Positions 29,131-37,970 of a stretch of DNA of 64,000 bases are shown here, in pieces (the stretch's first letter is position 1; every line of letters begins with the position of its first letter). The notes under the pieces are model-generated. The model did not search any database and was not told the origin of the DNA. It saw nothing but the letters and a program-made list of their open reading frames with translations. The translations under genes were made by a program, and so were the position numbers. The stretch covers positions 124,001 through 188,000 of the forward strand of contig NZ_BMUI01000001.1 in assembly GCF_014650115.1 (NCBI RefSeq), written 5' to 3'. This DNA is from Streptomyces olivaceoviridis. Lineage in GTDB: Bacteria > Actinomycetota > Actinomycetes > Streptomycetales > Streptomycetaceae.

Positions 29131-30048
29131 GTGCTCGTACTCGTCGCTCCCGGCCAGGGCGCTCAGACGCCCGGCTTCCTGACCCCCTGGCTCGAACTGC
29201 CCGGTGCCGCCGACCGCGTCGCCGCCTGGTCGGACGCCATCGGACTGGACCTCCTGCACTACGGCACCCAGGCCGACGCCGACGCCATCCGGGACACCGC
29301 CGTGGCCCAGCCGCTGCTCGTGGCCGCCGGCCTCCTGTCCGCCGCGGCACTCGGTGACATCAACCCCGGCGCGGTCGCCGGGCACAGCGTCGGTGAGATC
29401 ACCGCCGCCGCCTTCGCCGGTGTCCTGGACGACACGGCCGCCCTCGGCCTCGTCCGCAAGCGGGGTCTGGCGATGGCCGACGCCGCCGCGGTCACCGAGA
29501 CCGGCATGGCGGCGCTGCTCGGCGGCGACCTGGAGACCTCCCTGGCGCACCTGGAGAAGCTGGGCCTGACCCCGGCGAACATCAACGGCGCGGGCCAGAT
29601 CGTCGCCGCCGGCACGCTGGAGCAGCTCGCCGCGCTGGCCGAGGACAAGCCCGAGGGCGTGCGCAAGGTCATCCCGCTGAAGGTGGCCGGCGCCTTCCAC
29701 ACCCGTCACATGGCGCCCGCGGTCGAGACGCTGGCCACGGCCGCGGCGGCGCTGTCGCCGGCCGACCCCAAGATTCCCTACGTCTCCAACAGGGACGGCG
29801 AGACCGTCGCGTCCGGTGCCGAGGTGCTGGAGCGGCTGGTCGGCCAGGTCGCCAACCCCGTGCGCTGGGACCTGTGCATGGAGACGTTCAAGGAGCTGGG
29901 CGTCACCGCGCTCGTCGAGGTGTGCCCGGGCGGCACCCTGACCGGCCTGGCCAAGCGGGCCCTGCCCGGTGTCGCGACGCTGGCCCTGAAGACCCCCGAC
30001 GACCTCGACGCGGCCCGCGCTCTGCTCGCAGAGCACGCCGGTGCCTAA
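29131..30048 (+). CDS. fabD: Malonyl-CoA:ACP malonyltransferase
   Basis: A 305-residue acyltransferase that loads malonyl onto AcpP. The nucleophile is Ser in GAVAGHSVGEITAA, the N-terminal oxyanion motif is LVAPGQGAQTPGFL, and AFHTRHMAPA supplies the catalytic His. GTG 29131 (MLVLVAPGQ) is chosen by likeness to known streptomycete FabD; GTG 29125 is two codons earlier. It is first in fabD-fabH-acpP-fabF and only ten bases from fabH. The single FabD may also feed polyketide synthases in such organisms. Confidence 0.96.
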   Translation: MLVLVAPGQGAQTPGFLTPWLELPGAADRVAAWSDAIGLDLLHYGTQADADAIRDTAVAQPLLVAAGLLSAAALGDINPGAVAGHSVGEITAAAFAGVLDDTAALGLVRKRGLAMADAAAVTETGMAALLGGDLETSLAHLEKLGLTPANINGAGQIVAAGTLEQLAALAEDKPEGVRKVIPLKVAGAFHTRHMAPAVETLATAAAALSPADPKIPYVSNRDGETVASGAEVLERLVGQVANPVRWDLCMETFKELGVTALVEVCPGGTLTGLAKRALPGVATLALKTPDDLDAARALLAEHAGA

Positions 30049-30058
30049 GGAGCCGTAC

Positions 30059-31090
30059 ATGGCGAAGATCAAGCCCAGCAAGGGTGCCCCGTATGCGCGC
30101 ATCCTCGGCGTCGGCGGCTACCGGCCGACCCGGGTCGTGCCCAACGAGGTGATCCTGGAGAAGATCGACTCGTCCGACGAGTGGATCCGCTCGCGCTCCG
30201 GCATCGAGACCCGGCACTGGGCGGGCCCGGAGGAGACCGTCGCCGCGATGGCGATCGAGGCCTCCGGGAAGGCCATCGCGGACGCCGGCATCGACGCCGA
30301 GCGGATCGGCGCGGTGGTCGTCTCGACCGTCTCGCACTTCAGCCAGACCCCGGCCGTCGCCACCGAGATCGCCGACAAGCTCGGCACGGACAAGGCCGCC
30401 GCCTTCGACATCTCGGCCGGCTGCGCGGGCTTCGGCTACGGCCTGACCCTCGCCAAGGGCATGGTGGTGGAAGGTTCCGCCGACTACGTGCTCGTGATCG
30501 GCGTGGAGCGGCTGAGCGACCTGACCGACCTGGAGGACCGGGCGACCGCGTTCCTGTTCGGTGACGGCGCCGGCGCGGTCGTGGTCGGCCCCTCGAACGA
30601 GCCGGCGATCGGCCCGACCGTGTGGGGCTCCGAGGGCGACAAGTCCGAGACCATCAAGCAGACCGTCTCCTGGGACCGGTTCGCCGTCGGTGACGTCTCC
30701 CAGCTGCCCCTGGACAGCCAGGGCAACATCAAGTTCCCTGCGATCACGCAGGAGGGCCAGGCGGTGTTCCGCTGGGCCGTGTTCGAGATGGCGAAGGTCG
30801 CCCAGCAAGCGCTGGACGCGGCCGGAATCACCGCGGACGACCTGGACGTCTTCATCCCGCACCAGGCCAATGTGCGGATCATCGACTCGATGGTGAAGAC
30901 ACTGAAGCTGCCGGAGCACGTCACGGTCGCCCGTGACATCCGCACCACCGGCAACACCTCGGCCGCCTCGATCCCGCTCGCGATGGAGCGGCTCCTGGCG
31001 ACCGGGGAGGCGAAGAGCGGCGACACCGCGCTCGTCATCGGATTCGGGGCGGGTCTCGTCTACGCCGCCACGGTCGTTACCCTCCCCTAG
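30059..31090 (+). CDS. fabH: Beta-ketoacyl-ACP synthase III
   Basis: A 343-residue KAS III that condenses a starter acyl-CoA with malonyl-ACP. The triad is visible: Cys122 in DISAGCAGFGYG, His268 in FIPHQANVRI and Asn299 in RTTGNTSAASIP. In streptomycetes this enzyme accepts branched-chain starters (isobutyryl, methylbutyryl), explaining branched fatty acids; the specificity here is inferred. AAGGAG precedes ATG 30059 by six bases. Unlike in mycobacteria, fabH lies inside the cluster. A strong hairpin separates it from acpP. Confidence 0.96.
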   Translation: MAKIKPSKGAPYARILGVGGYRPTRVVPNEVILEKIDSSDEWIRSRSGIETRHWAGPEETVAAMAIEASGKAIADAGIDAERIGAVVVSTVSHFSQTPAVATEIADKLGTDKAAAFDISAGCAGFGYGLTLAKGMVVEGSADYVLVIGVERLSDLTDLEDRATAFLFGDGAGAVVVGPSNEPAIGPTVWGSEGDKSETIKQTVSWDRFAVGDVSQLPLDSQGNIKFPAITQEGQAVFRWAVFEMAKVAQQALDAAGITADDLDVFIPHQANVRIIDSMVKTLKLPEHVTVARDIRTTGNTSAASIPLAMERLLATGEAKSGDTALVIGFGAGLVYAATVVTLP

Positions 31091-31098
31091 GCACTCCG

Positions 31099-31120
31099 TG
31101 CCGGATCATGCGATCCGGCA
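31099..31120 (+). terminator. Hairpin between fabH and acpP
   Basis: Nine-base perfect stem TGCCGGATC/GATCCGGCA with loop ATGC, eight bases after the fabH stop and before the acpP ribosome site. No U-tract. It may be a processing or stabilising structure that lets acpP mRNA outlast fabDH, or a partial terminator. Confidence 0.65.
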
Positions 31121-31171
31121 GGGGAACCACTGCCACAAACCGTCTGGATTATCGAAGAAGGAGCGCCTGAC

Positions 31172-31420
31172 ATGGCCGCCACTCAGGAAGAGATCGTCGC
31201 GGGTCTCGCCGAGATCGTGAACGAGATCGCCGGGATCCCCACCGAGGACGTCCAGCTGGACAAGTCCTTCACCGACGACCTGGACGTCGACTCGCTGTCC
31301 ATGGTCGAGGTCGTCGTCGCCGCCGAGGAGCGCTTCGACGTGAAGATCCCGGACGAGGACGTCAAGAACCTCAAGACGGTCGGCGACGCGACCGAGTACA
31401 TCCTCAAGCACCAGGCCTGA
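31172..31420 (+). CDS. acpP: Acyl carrier protein of fatty acid synthase
   Basis: An 82-residue acidic carrier protein. Ser41 in DDLDVDSLSMVEVV is the phosphopantetheine attachment site. Helix II (SMVEVVVAAEERF) and the acidic face used for docking are typical. GAAGGAG precedes ATG 31172. Hairpins flank the gene on both sides (31099-31120 and 31451-31491), which may raise acpP mRNA relative to its neighbours, fitting the high need for ACP. The position between fabH and fabF is conserved in streptomycetes. Confidence 0.97.
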   Translation: MAATQEEIVAGLAEIVNEIAGIPTEDVQLDKSFTDDLDVDSLSMVEVVVAAEERFDVKIPDEDVKNLKTVGDATEYILKHQA

Positions 31421-31450
31421 ACCACCCCTTAGGCCGCAGGCTGCAAGCCC

Positions 31451-31491
31451 CGCCACCCGGCGGTGGCGCCGTAATCCCCGCAGACGCGGGG
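31451..31491 (+). terminator. Double hairpin between acpP and fabF
   Basis: Two adjacent stem-loops: CGCCACC/GGTGGCG with loop CGGC (31451-31468), and CCCCGC/GCGGGG with loop AGAC (31476-31491). They lie in the 106-base gap before fabF. They are likely RNA processing or attenuation elements that uncouple acpP from fabF. Confidence 0.6.
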
Positions 31492-31526
31492 GTAGTCCTC
31501 CCGTATCCGTTGGAGAAAGAATTCCC

Positions 31527-32789
31527 GTGAGCCCGACCAATCGCACCGTGGTCGTCACCGGTATCGGCGCAACCACACCGCTGGGTGGCGACGCAGCCTC
31601 GACCTGGGAGGCCCTCGTCGCCGGCACGTCCGGCGTCAGCCTGCTGGAGCAGGAGTGGGCGGCGCAGCTGCCGGTCCGGATCGCCGCGCAGATCGCCGTC
31701 GAGCCGGGCGAGATCATCCCCCGCCCGCAGGCCCGCAAACTGGACCGGTCCGCGCAGTTCGCGCTGATCGCCGCTCAGGAGGCCTGGAAGGACGCCGGCT
31801 TCACCGCCAGGGCCGGTGAGGACTCGTCCATCAACCCGGACCGTCTCGGCGCGGTCATCGCCTCCGGCATCGGCGGCGTGACGACCCTGCTGGACCAGTA
31901 CGACATCCTCAAGGAGAAGGGCGTACGCCGCGTCTCCCCGCACACCGTGCCGATGCTGATGCCCAACTCCCCGGCGGCCAACGTCGGGATCGAGCTGGGT
32001 GCCCGCGCCGGTGTGCACACCCCGGTCTCGGCCTGCGCCTCGGGCGCGGAGGCCATCGGGTACGCGATCGAGATGATCCGCACCGGGCGTGCGGACGTGG
32101 TCGTGGCCGGTGGTACCGAGGCCGCCATCCACCCGCTGCCCATCGCCGCGTTCGGCAACATGATGGCGATGTCCAAGAACAACGACGATCCGCGGGGCGC
32201 CTCGCGTCCCTACGACGCCGGCCGGGACGGCTTCGTGCTCGGTGAGGGCGCCGGTGTGATCGTCCTGGAGTCCGAGGAGCACGCGAAGGCCCGCGGCGCC
32301 CGGATCTACGCCGAGGCGGTCGGACAGGGCATCTCCGCCGACGCGCACCACATCACGCAGCCCGAGCCGTCCGGCAACGGGATCGCGCACGCGTTGCAGA
32401 ACCTGCTGGACAACACGGATCTGAAGCCGGCCGAGATCGTGCACGTGAACGCGCACGCCACCTCGACGCCGCAGGGTGACGTGGCCGAGATCAAGGCGCT
32501 GCGGAAGGTGTTCGGCGACGACGTCGACCACATGGCGATCTCCGCGACCAAGTCGATGACCGGTCACCTGCTGGGCGGTGCCGGTGGTGTGGAGACCGTC
32601 GCGTCGATCCTGGCGCTGGTGAACCGTACGGCTCCGCCGACCATCAACGTGGACAACCTCGACCCCGAGGTCAACGCGGACGTGGTCGTCGGTGAGGCGC
32701 GGGCCCTGCCCGAGGGCCGTATCGCCGCGCTGAACGACTCGTTCGGCTTCGGCGGGCACAACGTGGTCCTGGCGTTCCGGACGATCTGA
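31527..32789 (+). CDS. fabF: Beta-ketoacyl-ACP synthase II
   Basis: A 420-residue KAS II that elongates acyl-ACP. The catalytic Cys170 lies in VSACASGAEAIGYA, and His residues follow in NAHATSTPQGD and MTGHLLGGAGG; the Phe gate region ends in NDSFGFGGHN. Start GTG 31527 with GGAG about eleven bases upstream. It is the last gene of the cluster, followed by a strong palindromic terminator. Mycobacterial KasA and KasB occupy the same place, and KAS enzymes are the targets of cerulenin and platensimycin. Confidence 0.96.
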   Translation: MSPTNRTVVVTGIGATTPLGGDAASTWEALVAGTSGVSLLEQEWAAQLPVRIAAQIAVEPGEIIPRPQARKLDRSAQFALIAAQEAWKDAGFTARAGEDSSINPDRLGAVIASGIGGVTTLLDQYDILKEKGVRRVSPHTVPMLMPNSPAANVGIELGARAGVHTPVSACASGAEAIGYAIEMIRTGRADVVVAGGTEAAIHPLPIAAFGNMMAMSKNNDDPRGASRPYDAGRDGFVLGEGAGVIVLESEEHAKARGARIYAEAVGQGISADAHHITQPEPSGNGIAHALQNLLDNTDLKPAEIVHVNAHATSTPQGDVAEIKALRKVFGDDVDHMAISATKSMTGHLLGGAGGVETVASILALVNRTAPPTINVDNLDPEVNADVVVGEARALPEGRIAALNDSFGFGGHNVVLAFRTI

Positions 32790-32796
32790 GAAACAC

Positions 32797-32834
32797 GCCG
32801 AAGGGCCCTCACCAGCTGGTGAGGGCCCTTCGGC
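32797..32834. terminator. Bidirectional terminator: 38-bp perfect palindrome
   Basis: Nineteen-base arms GCCGAAGGGCCCTCACCAG with an exact complement and no loop. It begins seven bases after the fabF stop and ends 22 bases before the convergent DUF3145 stop. Either strand's transcript would form a very stable hairpin, so it should end both units. Confidence 0.88.
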
Positions 32835-32856
32835 TGTGTCCGGTACGTGCGCGACG

Positions 32857-33351
32857 TCACACCACTTGGTGCAGCCAGCGGACCGGGGCGCCCTCGCCGG
32901 CGTAGCGGAACGGCTCCAGTTCGTCGTCCCAGGGCTTGCCCAGGAGCTTGGCGATCTCCGCCTCCAGGTCGGTCTCCCCTTGCTTGGACCGCGTCAGCGC
33001 GGCGCGCAGGCGGTCCTCGGGGATCAGGATGTCGCCGTGGATGCCGGTGACGGCGTGGAAGATGCCGAGGTCGGGGGTGCAGCTGTAGCGCTCGCCCTCG
33101 GCGGTCGCGCAGGGCTCGGCGGTGACCTCGAAGCGCAGCAGGTGCCAGCCGCGCAGCGCCGAGGCGAGTTGGGAGGCGGTGCCGGCCTGGCCCTGCCAGG
33201 AGAACTCCGAGCGCCAGGTGCCGGGGGCCGCGGGCTGCCGGATCCAGTCGAGGTTGACGCGCGTGCCGAGCACCCCGGCGACGGCCCACTCGACGTGCGG
33301 GCACAGCGCGCGCGGCGCGGAGTGCACGTACAGAACTCCACGTGTCGTCAC
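32857..33351 (-). CDS. DUF3145 family protein
   Basis: A 164-residue actinobacterial protein: MTTRGVLYVHSAPRALCPHVEWAV at the start, RQPAAPGTWRSEFSWQGQ and WHLLRFEVTAEP in the middle, ending LEPFRYAGEGAPVRWLHQVV. All are hallmarks of DUF3145, whose function is unknown. No membrane helix or signal peptide. The start is GTG 33351, with GGAGG five bases upstream; the frame is open to 33447. An inverted repeat CCTTGC-N6-GCAAGG at 33432-33449 lies just upstream of a possible -10 (TAGCCT, minus strand, 33426-33431). Confidence 0.9.
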   Translation of the reverse strand: MTTRGVLYVHSAPRALCPHVEWAVAGVLGTRVNLDWIRQPAAPGTWRSEFSWQGQAGTASQLASALRGWHLLRFEVTAEPCATAEGERYSCTPDLGIFHAVTGIHGDILIPEDRLRAALTRSKQGETDLEAEIAKLLGKPWDDELEPFRYAGEGAPVRWLHQVV

Positions 33352-33607
33352 CGGAACCTCCGGGCAGAGCGGGACATCTTGCGGACTGGCTGGGCGGCAG
33401 TGGCGCGACGGCCGCGTTGATGGCGAGGCTACCTTGCGGCGGGGCAAGGAGTGTGACGTACGGTCGGTCCCGGTGCCAGGAAACCGCCGCCATTCACCCA
33501 GGGGGACGCTTGTGCGGGGGTGCGCCGTTCCCGGGGCGCCTGGCCGGGAACCCTCGCACGTTGTCAGGGGAGCCGGTGCCTACCGTCGAACGAGGGGAAC
33601 AGCAGGG

Positions 33608-34492
33608 ATGCGGAAGCGAAGCCACCGTGTACGGGCCGTTCTCGCCGTCGTGGCGGCCGTGCTGCTGGGCGCCGCCGGATGTGCCGACGGGGCGGGGAGC
33701 GCGCCGGCGCCGGCGGGCACCGAGGCGGGCGCGGCCCGGCTCCCGGTGTGGGACCGCAGCCCGGACTCGATCGCCGCGGTGGGCGACTCCATCACGCGCG
33801 GCTTCGACGCGTGCACGGTGCTGTCGGACTGCCCGGAGGTCTCGTGGGCGACGGGCAGCGACGCCAAGGTGGACAGTCTGGCGGTGCGGCTGCTGGGCGT
33901 GACGGGGGCGGCGGAGCGGAGCTGGAACTACGCGGTGACGGGCGCCCGGATGGCGGACCTGCCCGAGCAGATGGAGCAGGCGGTCTCCCGGCGCCCGCAG
34001 TTGGTGACGGTGATGGTGGGGGCGAACGACGCCTGCCGGGCCTCGGCGTCGGCGATGACCCCACTGGCCGACTTCCGCGCGGACTTCGTGGAGGCGCTGC
34101 GCACGCTGCGCTCGGCGCTGCCGAAGACGCAGGTGTACGTGGCGAGCGTGCCGAACCTGAAGCGGCTGTGGTCGGAGGGCCGGACGAACCAGTTGGGCAA
34201 GCAGGTGTGGAAGCTGGGCATCTGCCCCTCGATGCTGGGGGACGCGGACGATCTGACCAGCGCGGCGATGCTGCGCCGGGACTCCGTGCAGCAGCGGGTG
34301 GTGGAGTACAACCAGGTGCTGAGGGAGGTCTGCGCCAAGGACCGCCGCTGCCGCTTCGACGGCAACGCGGTGTACGACTACCGCTTCGGCACGGACCAGC
34401 TCAGCCACTGGGACTGGTTCCACCCCAGCAAGGACGGTCAGGCGCGGCTGGCGGAGATCGCGTACCGGAGGATCACGGCGGGAAATCCGTGA
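33608..34492 (+). CDS. SGNH/GDSL-hydrolase lipoprotein
   Basis: A 294-residue lipoprotein. The N-terminus RKRSHRVR plus a hydrophobic stretch ends in the lipobox LLGAAGC. The mature domain has the SGNH blocks: IAAVGDSITRGF (nucleophile Ser), NYAVTGARM (Gly), VMVGANDACR (Asn) and DWFHPSKDGQ (Asp/His). It is likely an esterase or lipase at the outer membrane face; Cys pairs (ACTVLSDC, GICPS, CAKDRRC) suggest disulfides, as in secreted streptomycete lipases. ATG 33608 is preceded by GAGGGG and CAGGG. The galM gene follows 15 bases after the stop. Confidence 0.88.
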   Translation: MRKRSHRVRAVLAVVAAVLLGAAGCADGAGSAPAPAGTEAGAARLPVWDRSPDSIAAVGDSITRGFDACTVLSDCPEVSWATGSDAKVDSLAVRLLGVTGAAERSWNYAVTGARMADLPEQMEQAVSRRPQLVTVMVGANDACRASASAMTPLADFRADFVEALRTLRSALPKTQVYVASVPNLKRLWSEGRTNQLGKQVWKLGICPSMLGDADDLTSAAMLRRDSVQQRVVEYNQVLREVCAKDRRCRFDGNAVYDYRFGTDQLSHWDWFHPSKDGQARLAEIAYRRITAGNP

Positions 34493-34507
34493 CCTAGGGT
34501 TTTCCAC

Positions 34508-35485
34508 ATGAACGAACTTTTCGGCACACTCCCCGACGGCCAGGCGGTGCACCGGTGGACGCTGGAGCGCGGCGGGGTGCGGGTGCGGGTGCTGTCGTAC
34601 GGCGGGATCGTGCAGTCCGTGGAGGTCCCGGACGGCGCCGGGCGGACGGTGGACGTGGCGCTGGGCTTCCCGGACCTCGACGGCTATCTGGCACATCCGG
34701 AGCCGTATCTGGGTGCCGTGATCGGCCGGTACGCGAACCGGATCGCGGGCGGCCGGTTCCCGCTGGACGGCCGGACGTACGCGCTGGCCCGCAATGACGG
34801 CCCGAACTCGCTGCACGGCGGTGAACGCGGGTTCGACAAGCGCGTGTGGGAGGTGGCGCCGGTCCCGCACGGCGTCCGTCTGAGCCGGGTCAGCCCGCAC
34901 GGCGAGGAGGGCTTCCCGGGCCGGCTGGAGGTGGCGGTGACGTACGCGCTCGACGCGTCGGGCGCGCTGCGGATCGCCTACGAGGCGGTCACGGACGCGC
35001 CGACGGTGGTCAACCTGACCAGTCACACGTACTGGGACCTGAGCGGTTCCGGTGACGCGGGCGGGCATGAGCTGCGGCTGGCCGCGACCCGGTACACGCC
35101 GGTGGACGCGGACCTGATCCCGGCCGGCGCGCCGGAGGACGTTACCGGTTCCCGCTTCGACTTCCGTACGGCCCGCAAGACCGGCTCCGGCTACGACCAC
35201 AACTTCGTCCTGGACAAGGGCGTGACCGGGGTGGCGGAGGAGGTGGCCGAGCTGCACGACCCGGCGTCCGGGCGGACCCTGACGGTGGCCACGACCGAGC
35301 CGGGCCTCCAGCTCTACACCGCAGACCACCTGTCCGGGCCGCTGGGCCCCGGCGCCGGGATCGCCCTGGAGACGCAGCACTTCCCGGACTCCCCCAACCG
35401 GCCGGACTTCCCGAGCACGGTGCTGCGGCCCGGCGAGGTCTTCCGCTCCGAGACGGTGTACGGCTTCGGCGTCCGGGGCCGGTAG
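34508..35485 (+). CDS. galM: Aldose 1-epimerase (mutarotase), cytoplasmic
   Basis: A 325-residue GalM. NSLHGGERGFDKRVWEV holds the catalytic His, VVNLTSHTYWDLSG a second His, and ALETQHFPDSPNRPDFPSTVL the catalytic Glu. It interconverts alpha and beta anomers of aldoses. No signal peptide, unlike the paralogue at 49851-51008. TAGGGT ends seven bases before ATG 34508 and there is no ribosome site, so it is probably leaderless with its own promoter despite the short gap to the upstream lipase. Confidence 0.93.
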   Translation: MNELFGTLPDGQAVHRWTLERGGVRVRVLSYGGIVQSVEVPDGAGRTVDVALGFPDLDGYLAHPEPYLGAVIGRYANRIAGGRFPLDGRTYALARNDGPNSLHGGERGFDKRVWEVAPVPHGVRLSRVSPHGEEGFPGRLEVAVTYALDASGALRIAYEAVTDAPTVVNLTSHTYWDLSGSGDAGGHELRLAATRYTPVDADLIPAGAPEDVTGSRFDFRTARKTGSGYDHNFVLDKGVTGVAEEVAELHDPASGRTLTVATTEPGLQLYTADHLSGPLGPGAGIALETQHFPDSPNRPDFPSTVLRPGEVFRSETVYGFGVRGR

Positions 35486-35506
35486 CCCGTCGCGAGGGGC
35501 CGTGTA

Positions 35507-35541
35507 GCCCCGGTCCGGGGGTCAGGTTCCCGGACCGGGGC
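35507..35541 (+). terminator. Terminator hairpin after galM
   Basis: Thirteen-base perfect stem GCCCCGGTCCGGG with its complement and a nine-base loop, 22 bases after the galM stop. The rest of the 329-base gap to 35814 shows no further structure apart from a possible GGAAGGA ribosome site near 35798. Confidence 0.8.
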
Positions 35542-35814
35542 TGCGCGGGAGAGACGCGTCCCCGCGGGGGACTTGTCCCGGATCAGACGTTAATCGTCGT
35601 GATGACGCGGCGGCCCTCGATCGAGCGTCCGGCGGAGATCTCGTACGAACCCTTCACACTTGGCCGCGTCCCCGCCGTCCCGTCCGGACCTCGCGTCCCG
35701 CGGGGGGCGCCGCCGGTACCGCCCGCACCATGGCGCGGGTCACTTCCGTCACGCGATACTGCGGCCGTCCCACCGCACCACGCGCCCCACAGCGACGGAA
35801 GGATCCGAACTCCC

Positions 35815-37056
35815 TTGACCCGTATACGCATCGGCCTGATCGGGCTGGCCCTGCTGACCGGCCTGTCCGCGCCCACCGCCACGGCATCCGCCGCCGCCCC
35901 GCCCTCCCCCACCGTCGAGGAACAGCGGCTCGACCAGGCCGTGCCGCAGGAGATCCTCCGGCGTTCCGGATTCGCCGACACGGCACCGGAGTTCGGCCGG
36001 GCCCTGCACCACGCGCACTCCTACGCGCAGGCCCGCCGTATCGTCGTGCGCGAGGGGTCCGCGCTGTGGCGGCGGGCCGTGGAGCGGGCGCAGGGGCGGG
36101 GACCGGCCGGCGGTGATCTGAGCCGGGACGACGACCGGCCGCTGTACTGGGCCCGGCTGGGAATGACCCGGGAAGTGCGCACCTGGGAGCCCGGCTTCGG
36201 GCTCACCGACCGGCAACGGGACGCACTGCTCGACCGGTTGGAGCGGACCTCGCGCGGGCAGACCGACATCCGCTACCCGGGGAAGGGACACCTGCGGCGC
36301 GTCCTGCTCACCGGGTTCGACCCCTTCACGCTCGACCGGGACATCCGCATCTCCAACCCCTCGGGGGCGACGGCGCTCGCGCTGGACGGCACGGTCATCG
36401 AGACGGCGCGGGGACCGGCGCGCGTGGAGACGGCCGTGTTCCCGGTGCGCTGGCAGGACTTCGCCGAGGGCACGGTGGAGCGGACGCTGCGGCCGTACCT
36501 GCCGAAGGTGGACCTGTTCACGACCGTGAGCCAGGGCCGGGTCGGCCGGTTCGACATCGAGCGCACCAACGGCGCCTGGCGGGGCGGCTTCGCGGACAAC
36601 GACAACGTCGGCCGGACCGGGACCATCCCGGTCACGGACCCGGCGTCACAGCCGCAGTGGACGGGCACCACCCTGCCGTACACCGCCGTCGTGGCCGCGC
36701 GGACGGGCCGCTTCCCCGTGTACGACCACACGGAGGTGACCGAGATACCGGCCGGCGGCACCGCGCCTGTCGTACGGCCGGACGGGCCGACCCCCGGCTC
36801 GGCCGCCCGTGCCGGGGCCGGCGGCGACTACCTCTCCAACGAGATCGCCTACCGGGCCACCCTGCTGCGGGACCGGCTCGGGCTGCACGACACGCTGCCG
36901 GGCGGGCATGTGCACACGCCCGTGCTCCAGTTCGGGGCCGGGAACACCACCGAGGTGACCGACCCCGAGTTCGTGCGCAACCGGCTGGACATCATCGCGC
37001 AGGTCCGGTCGATCGTCGCCGTGTCCGTCGGTGCGACGGAGCGAAGGCCGGGCTGA
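35815..37056 (+). CDS. Secreted pyroglutamyl-peptidase-like protein, Cys replaced by Ser
   Basis: A 413-residue exported protein. TTG 35815 begins a clear signal peptide (TRIRIGLIGLALLTG to ATASAAA). After a helical region, the C-terminal ~270 residues resemble peptidase family C15: VLLTGFDPF, ISNPSGATALALDG, VFPVRWQDF, VSQGRVGRFDIERTN, and GGDYLSNEIAYR. In C15 enzymes the last block carries the nucleophilic Cys; here the position is Ser341. His365 sits 24 residues on, the canonical spacing. It may be an inactive or serine-using variant. GGAAGGA is 11 bases before the TTG; a longer ATG start at 35599 would bury the signal peptide. Confidence 0.8.
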   Translation: MTRIRIGLIGLALLTGLSAPTATASAAAPPSPTVEEQRLDQAVPQEILRRSGFADTAPEFGRALHHAHSYAQARRIVVREGSALWRRAVERAQGRGPAGGDLSRDDDRPLYWARLGMTREVRTWEPGFGLTDRQRDALLDRLERTSRGQTDIRYPGKGHLRRVLLTGFDPFTLDRDIRISNPSGATALALDGTVIETARGPARVETAVFPVRWQDFAEGTVERTLRPYLPKVDLFTTVSQGRVGRFDIERTNGAWRGGFADNDNVGRTGTIPVTDPASQPQWTGTTLPYTAVVAARTGRFPVYDHTEVTEIPAGGTAPVVRPDGPTPGSAARAGAGGDYLSNEIAYRATLLRDRLGLHDTLPGGHVHTPVLQFGAGNTTEVTDPEFVRNRLDIIAQVRSIVAVSVGATERRPG

Positions 37057-37099
37057 CGCCGGGACCGGCCAGGACGGGACCTTGAGGCGAGCGTCTCGG

Positions 37100-37894
37100 T
37101 CAGGGGGTGACGTCCTGCGTCCGGGGCGCGTCCGCGCCGTCCTCGCCGGTCTCCTCGCCCAGCAGGTCGCGGGCGAGGAGCGTGGCGCCCGCGACGGCGC
37201 CCGGCATCAGGAACACCGCGACGAACGGGACCAGGAAGGCCAGGCCCAGGGGGGTGCCGAAGCCCCAGACCAGGGTCTTGCGGGAGCGGAGCAGGGTGAG
37301 CCGGGCGCGCAGGTCGACGCCCCGGCGCTGCATCGCCACGGCGGCCAGTTCCTCGGTGAGGAAGAAGCCGGTGACGAAGAAGCCGATCACGGGGACGACG
37401 GTCTGCCCGACGAACGGCAGGAAGCCGAGGGCGAAGAGCAGGACGCCCCACAGGCCGGCCCGCACCAGGACGCGCAGGCTGTCCCGGGCGGAGATCCACA
37501 GCTCGCGCCAGAGCGGCAGGTCCGACCGCGGGGCGGTGCCGTCGGGCGAGACGTCGGCGTCGACCTTCTCCGACAGGTTCTCGTAGAAGGGCTGGCCGAC
37601 CAGCAGGGTGACGGCGGTGAACGTCAGCACGGCCAGCAGCAGGCCGAGGGCGAAGAGGACGGCCGTCAGGAAGCCGCGGAACAGGCCCTGCCAGGGGCTG
37701 GACCAGTCGTCCGCGAACGGGGTCGCCCAGCCGACCGCGTCCGCGCCCCACACGGCGAGCGCGACCAGCGCGGCGGCGTACAGCACCAGCGTGATCAGTC
37801 CGGGCAGCAGCCCGAAGCCGTAGCGCCGCCCGTGCCGGGCCACCCATCGCTGGCCCTTCAGCAGATACCCGAAACCCACCCCAAGATCGCGCAT
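37100..37894 (-). CDS. EI24/CysZ-like membrane protein
   Basis: A 264-residue polytopic protein with hydrophobic segments near 26-50, 72-97, 146-165, 166-180 and 218-240. LLVGQPFYENLSEKVD and GFLPFVGQTVVPVIGFFVTGFFLTEEL are EI24 / CysZ family blocks; CysZ takes up sulfate, but actinobacterial members are uncharacterised. The C-terminus is acidic. TAAAGT ends seven bases before ATG 37894, so it is a probable leaderless gene. It converges on the Pcp-like gene with a 43-base gap. Confidence 0.87.
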   Translation of the reverse strand: MRDLGVGFGYLLKGQRWVARHGRRYGFGLLPGLITLVLYAAALVALAVWGADAVGWATPFADDWSSPWQGLFRGFLTAVLFALGLLLAVLTFTAVTLLVGQPFYENLSEKVDADVSPDGTAPRSDLPLWRELWISARDSLRVLVRAGLWGVLLFALGFLPFVGQTVVPVIGFFVTGFFLTEELAAVAMQRRGVDLRARLTLLRSRKTLVWGFGTPLGLAFLVPFVAVFLMPGAVAGATLLARDLLGEETGEDGADAPRTQDVTP

Positions 37895-37970
37895 GGCGAG
37901 GACTTTACTGGCTCGGTGCGACCGCGCGGGTGGCCGGTGACGGCGGGGCCGGCCGGTACCGGGCGGGGTC

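Noticed and set aside
27836..32789. A polyketide biosynthetic cluster because of KS, AT and ACP genes
   Set aside because: FabH, a stand-alone FabD, one AcpP and one FabF next to FasR are the primary fatty acid synthase. No chain-length factor, cyclase or tailoring genes follow.
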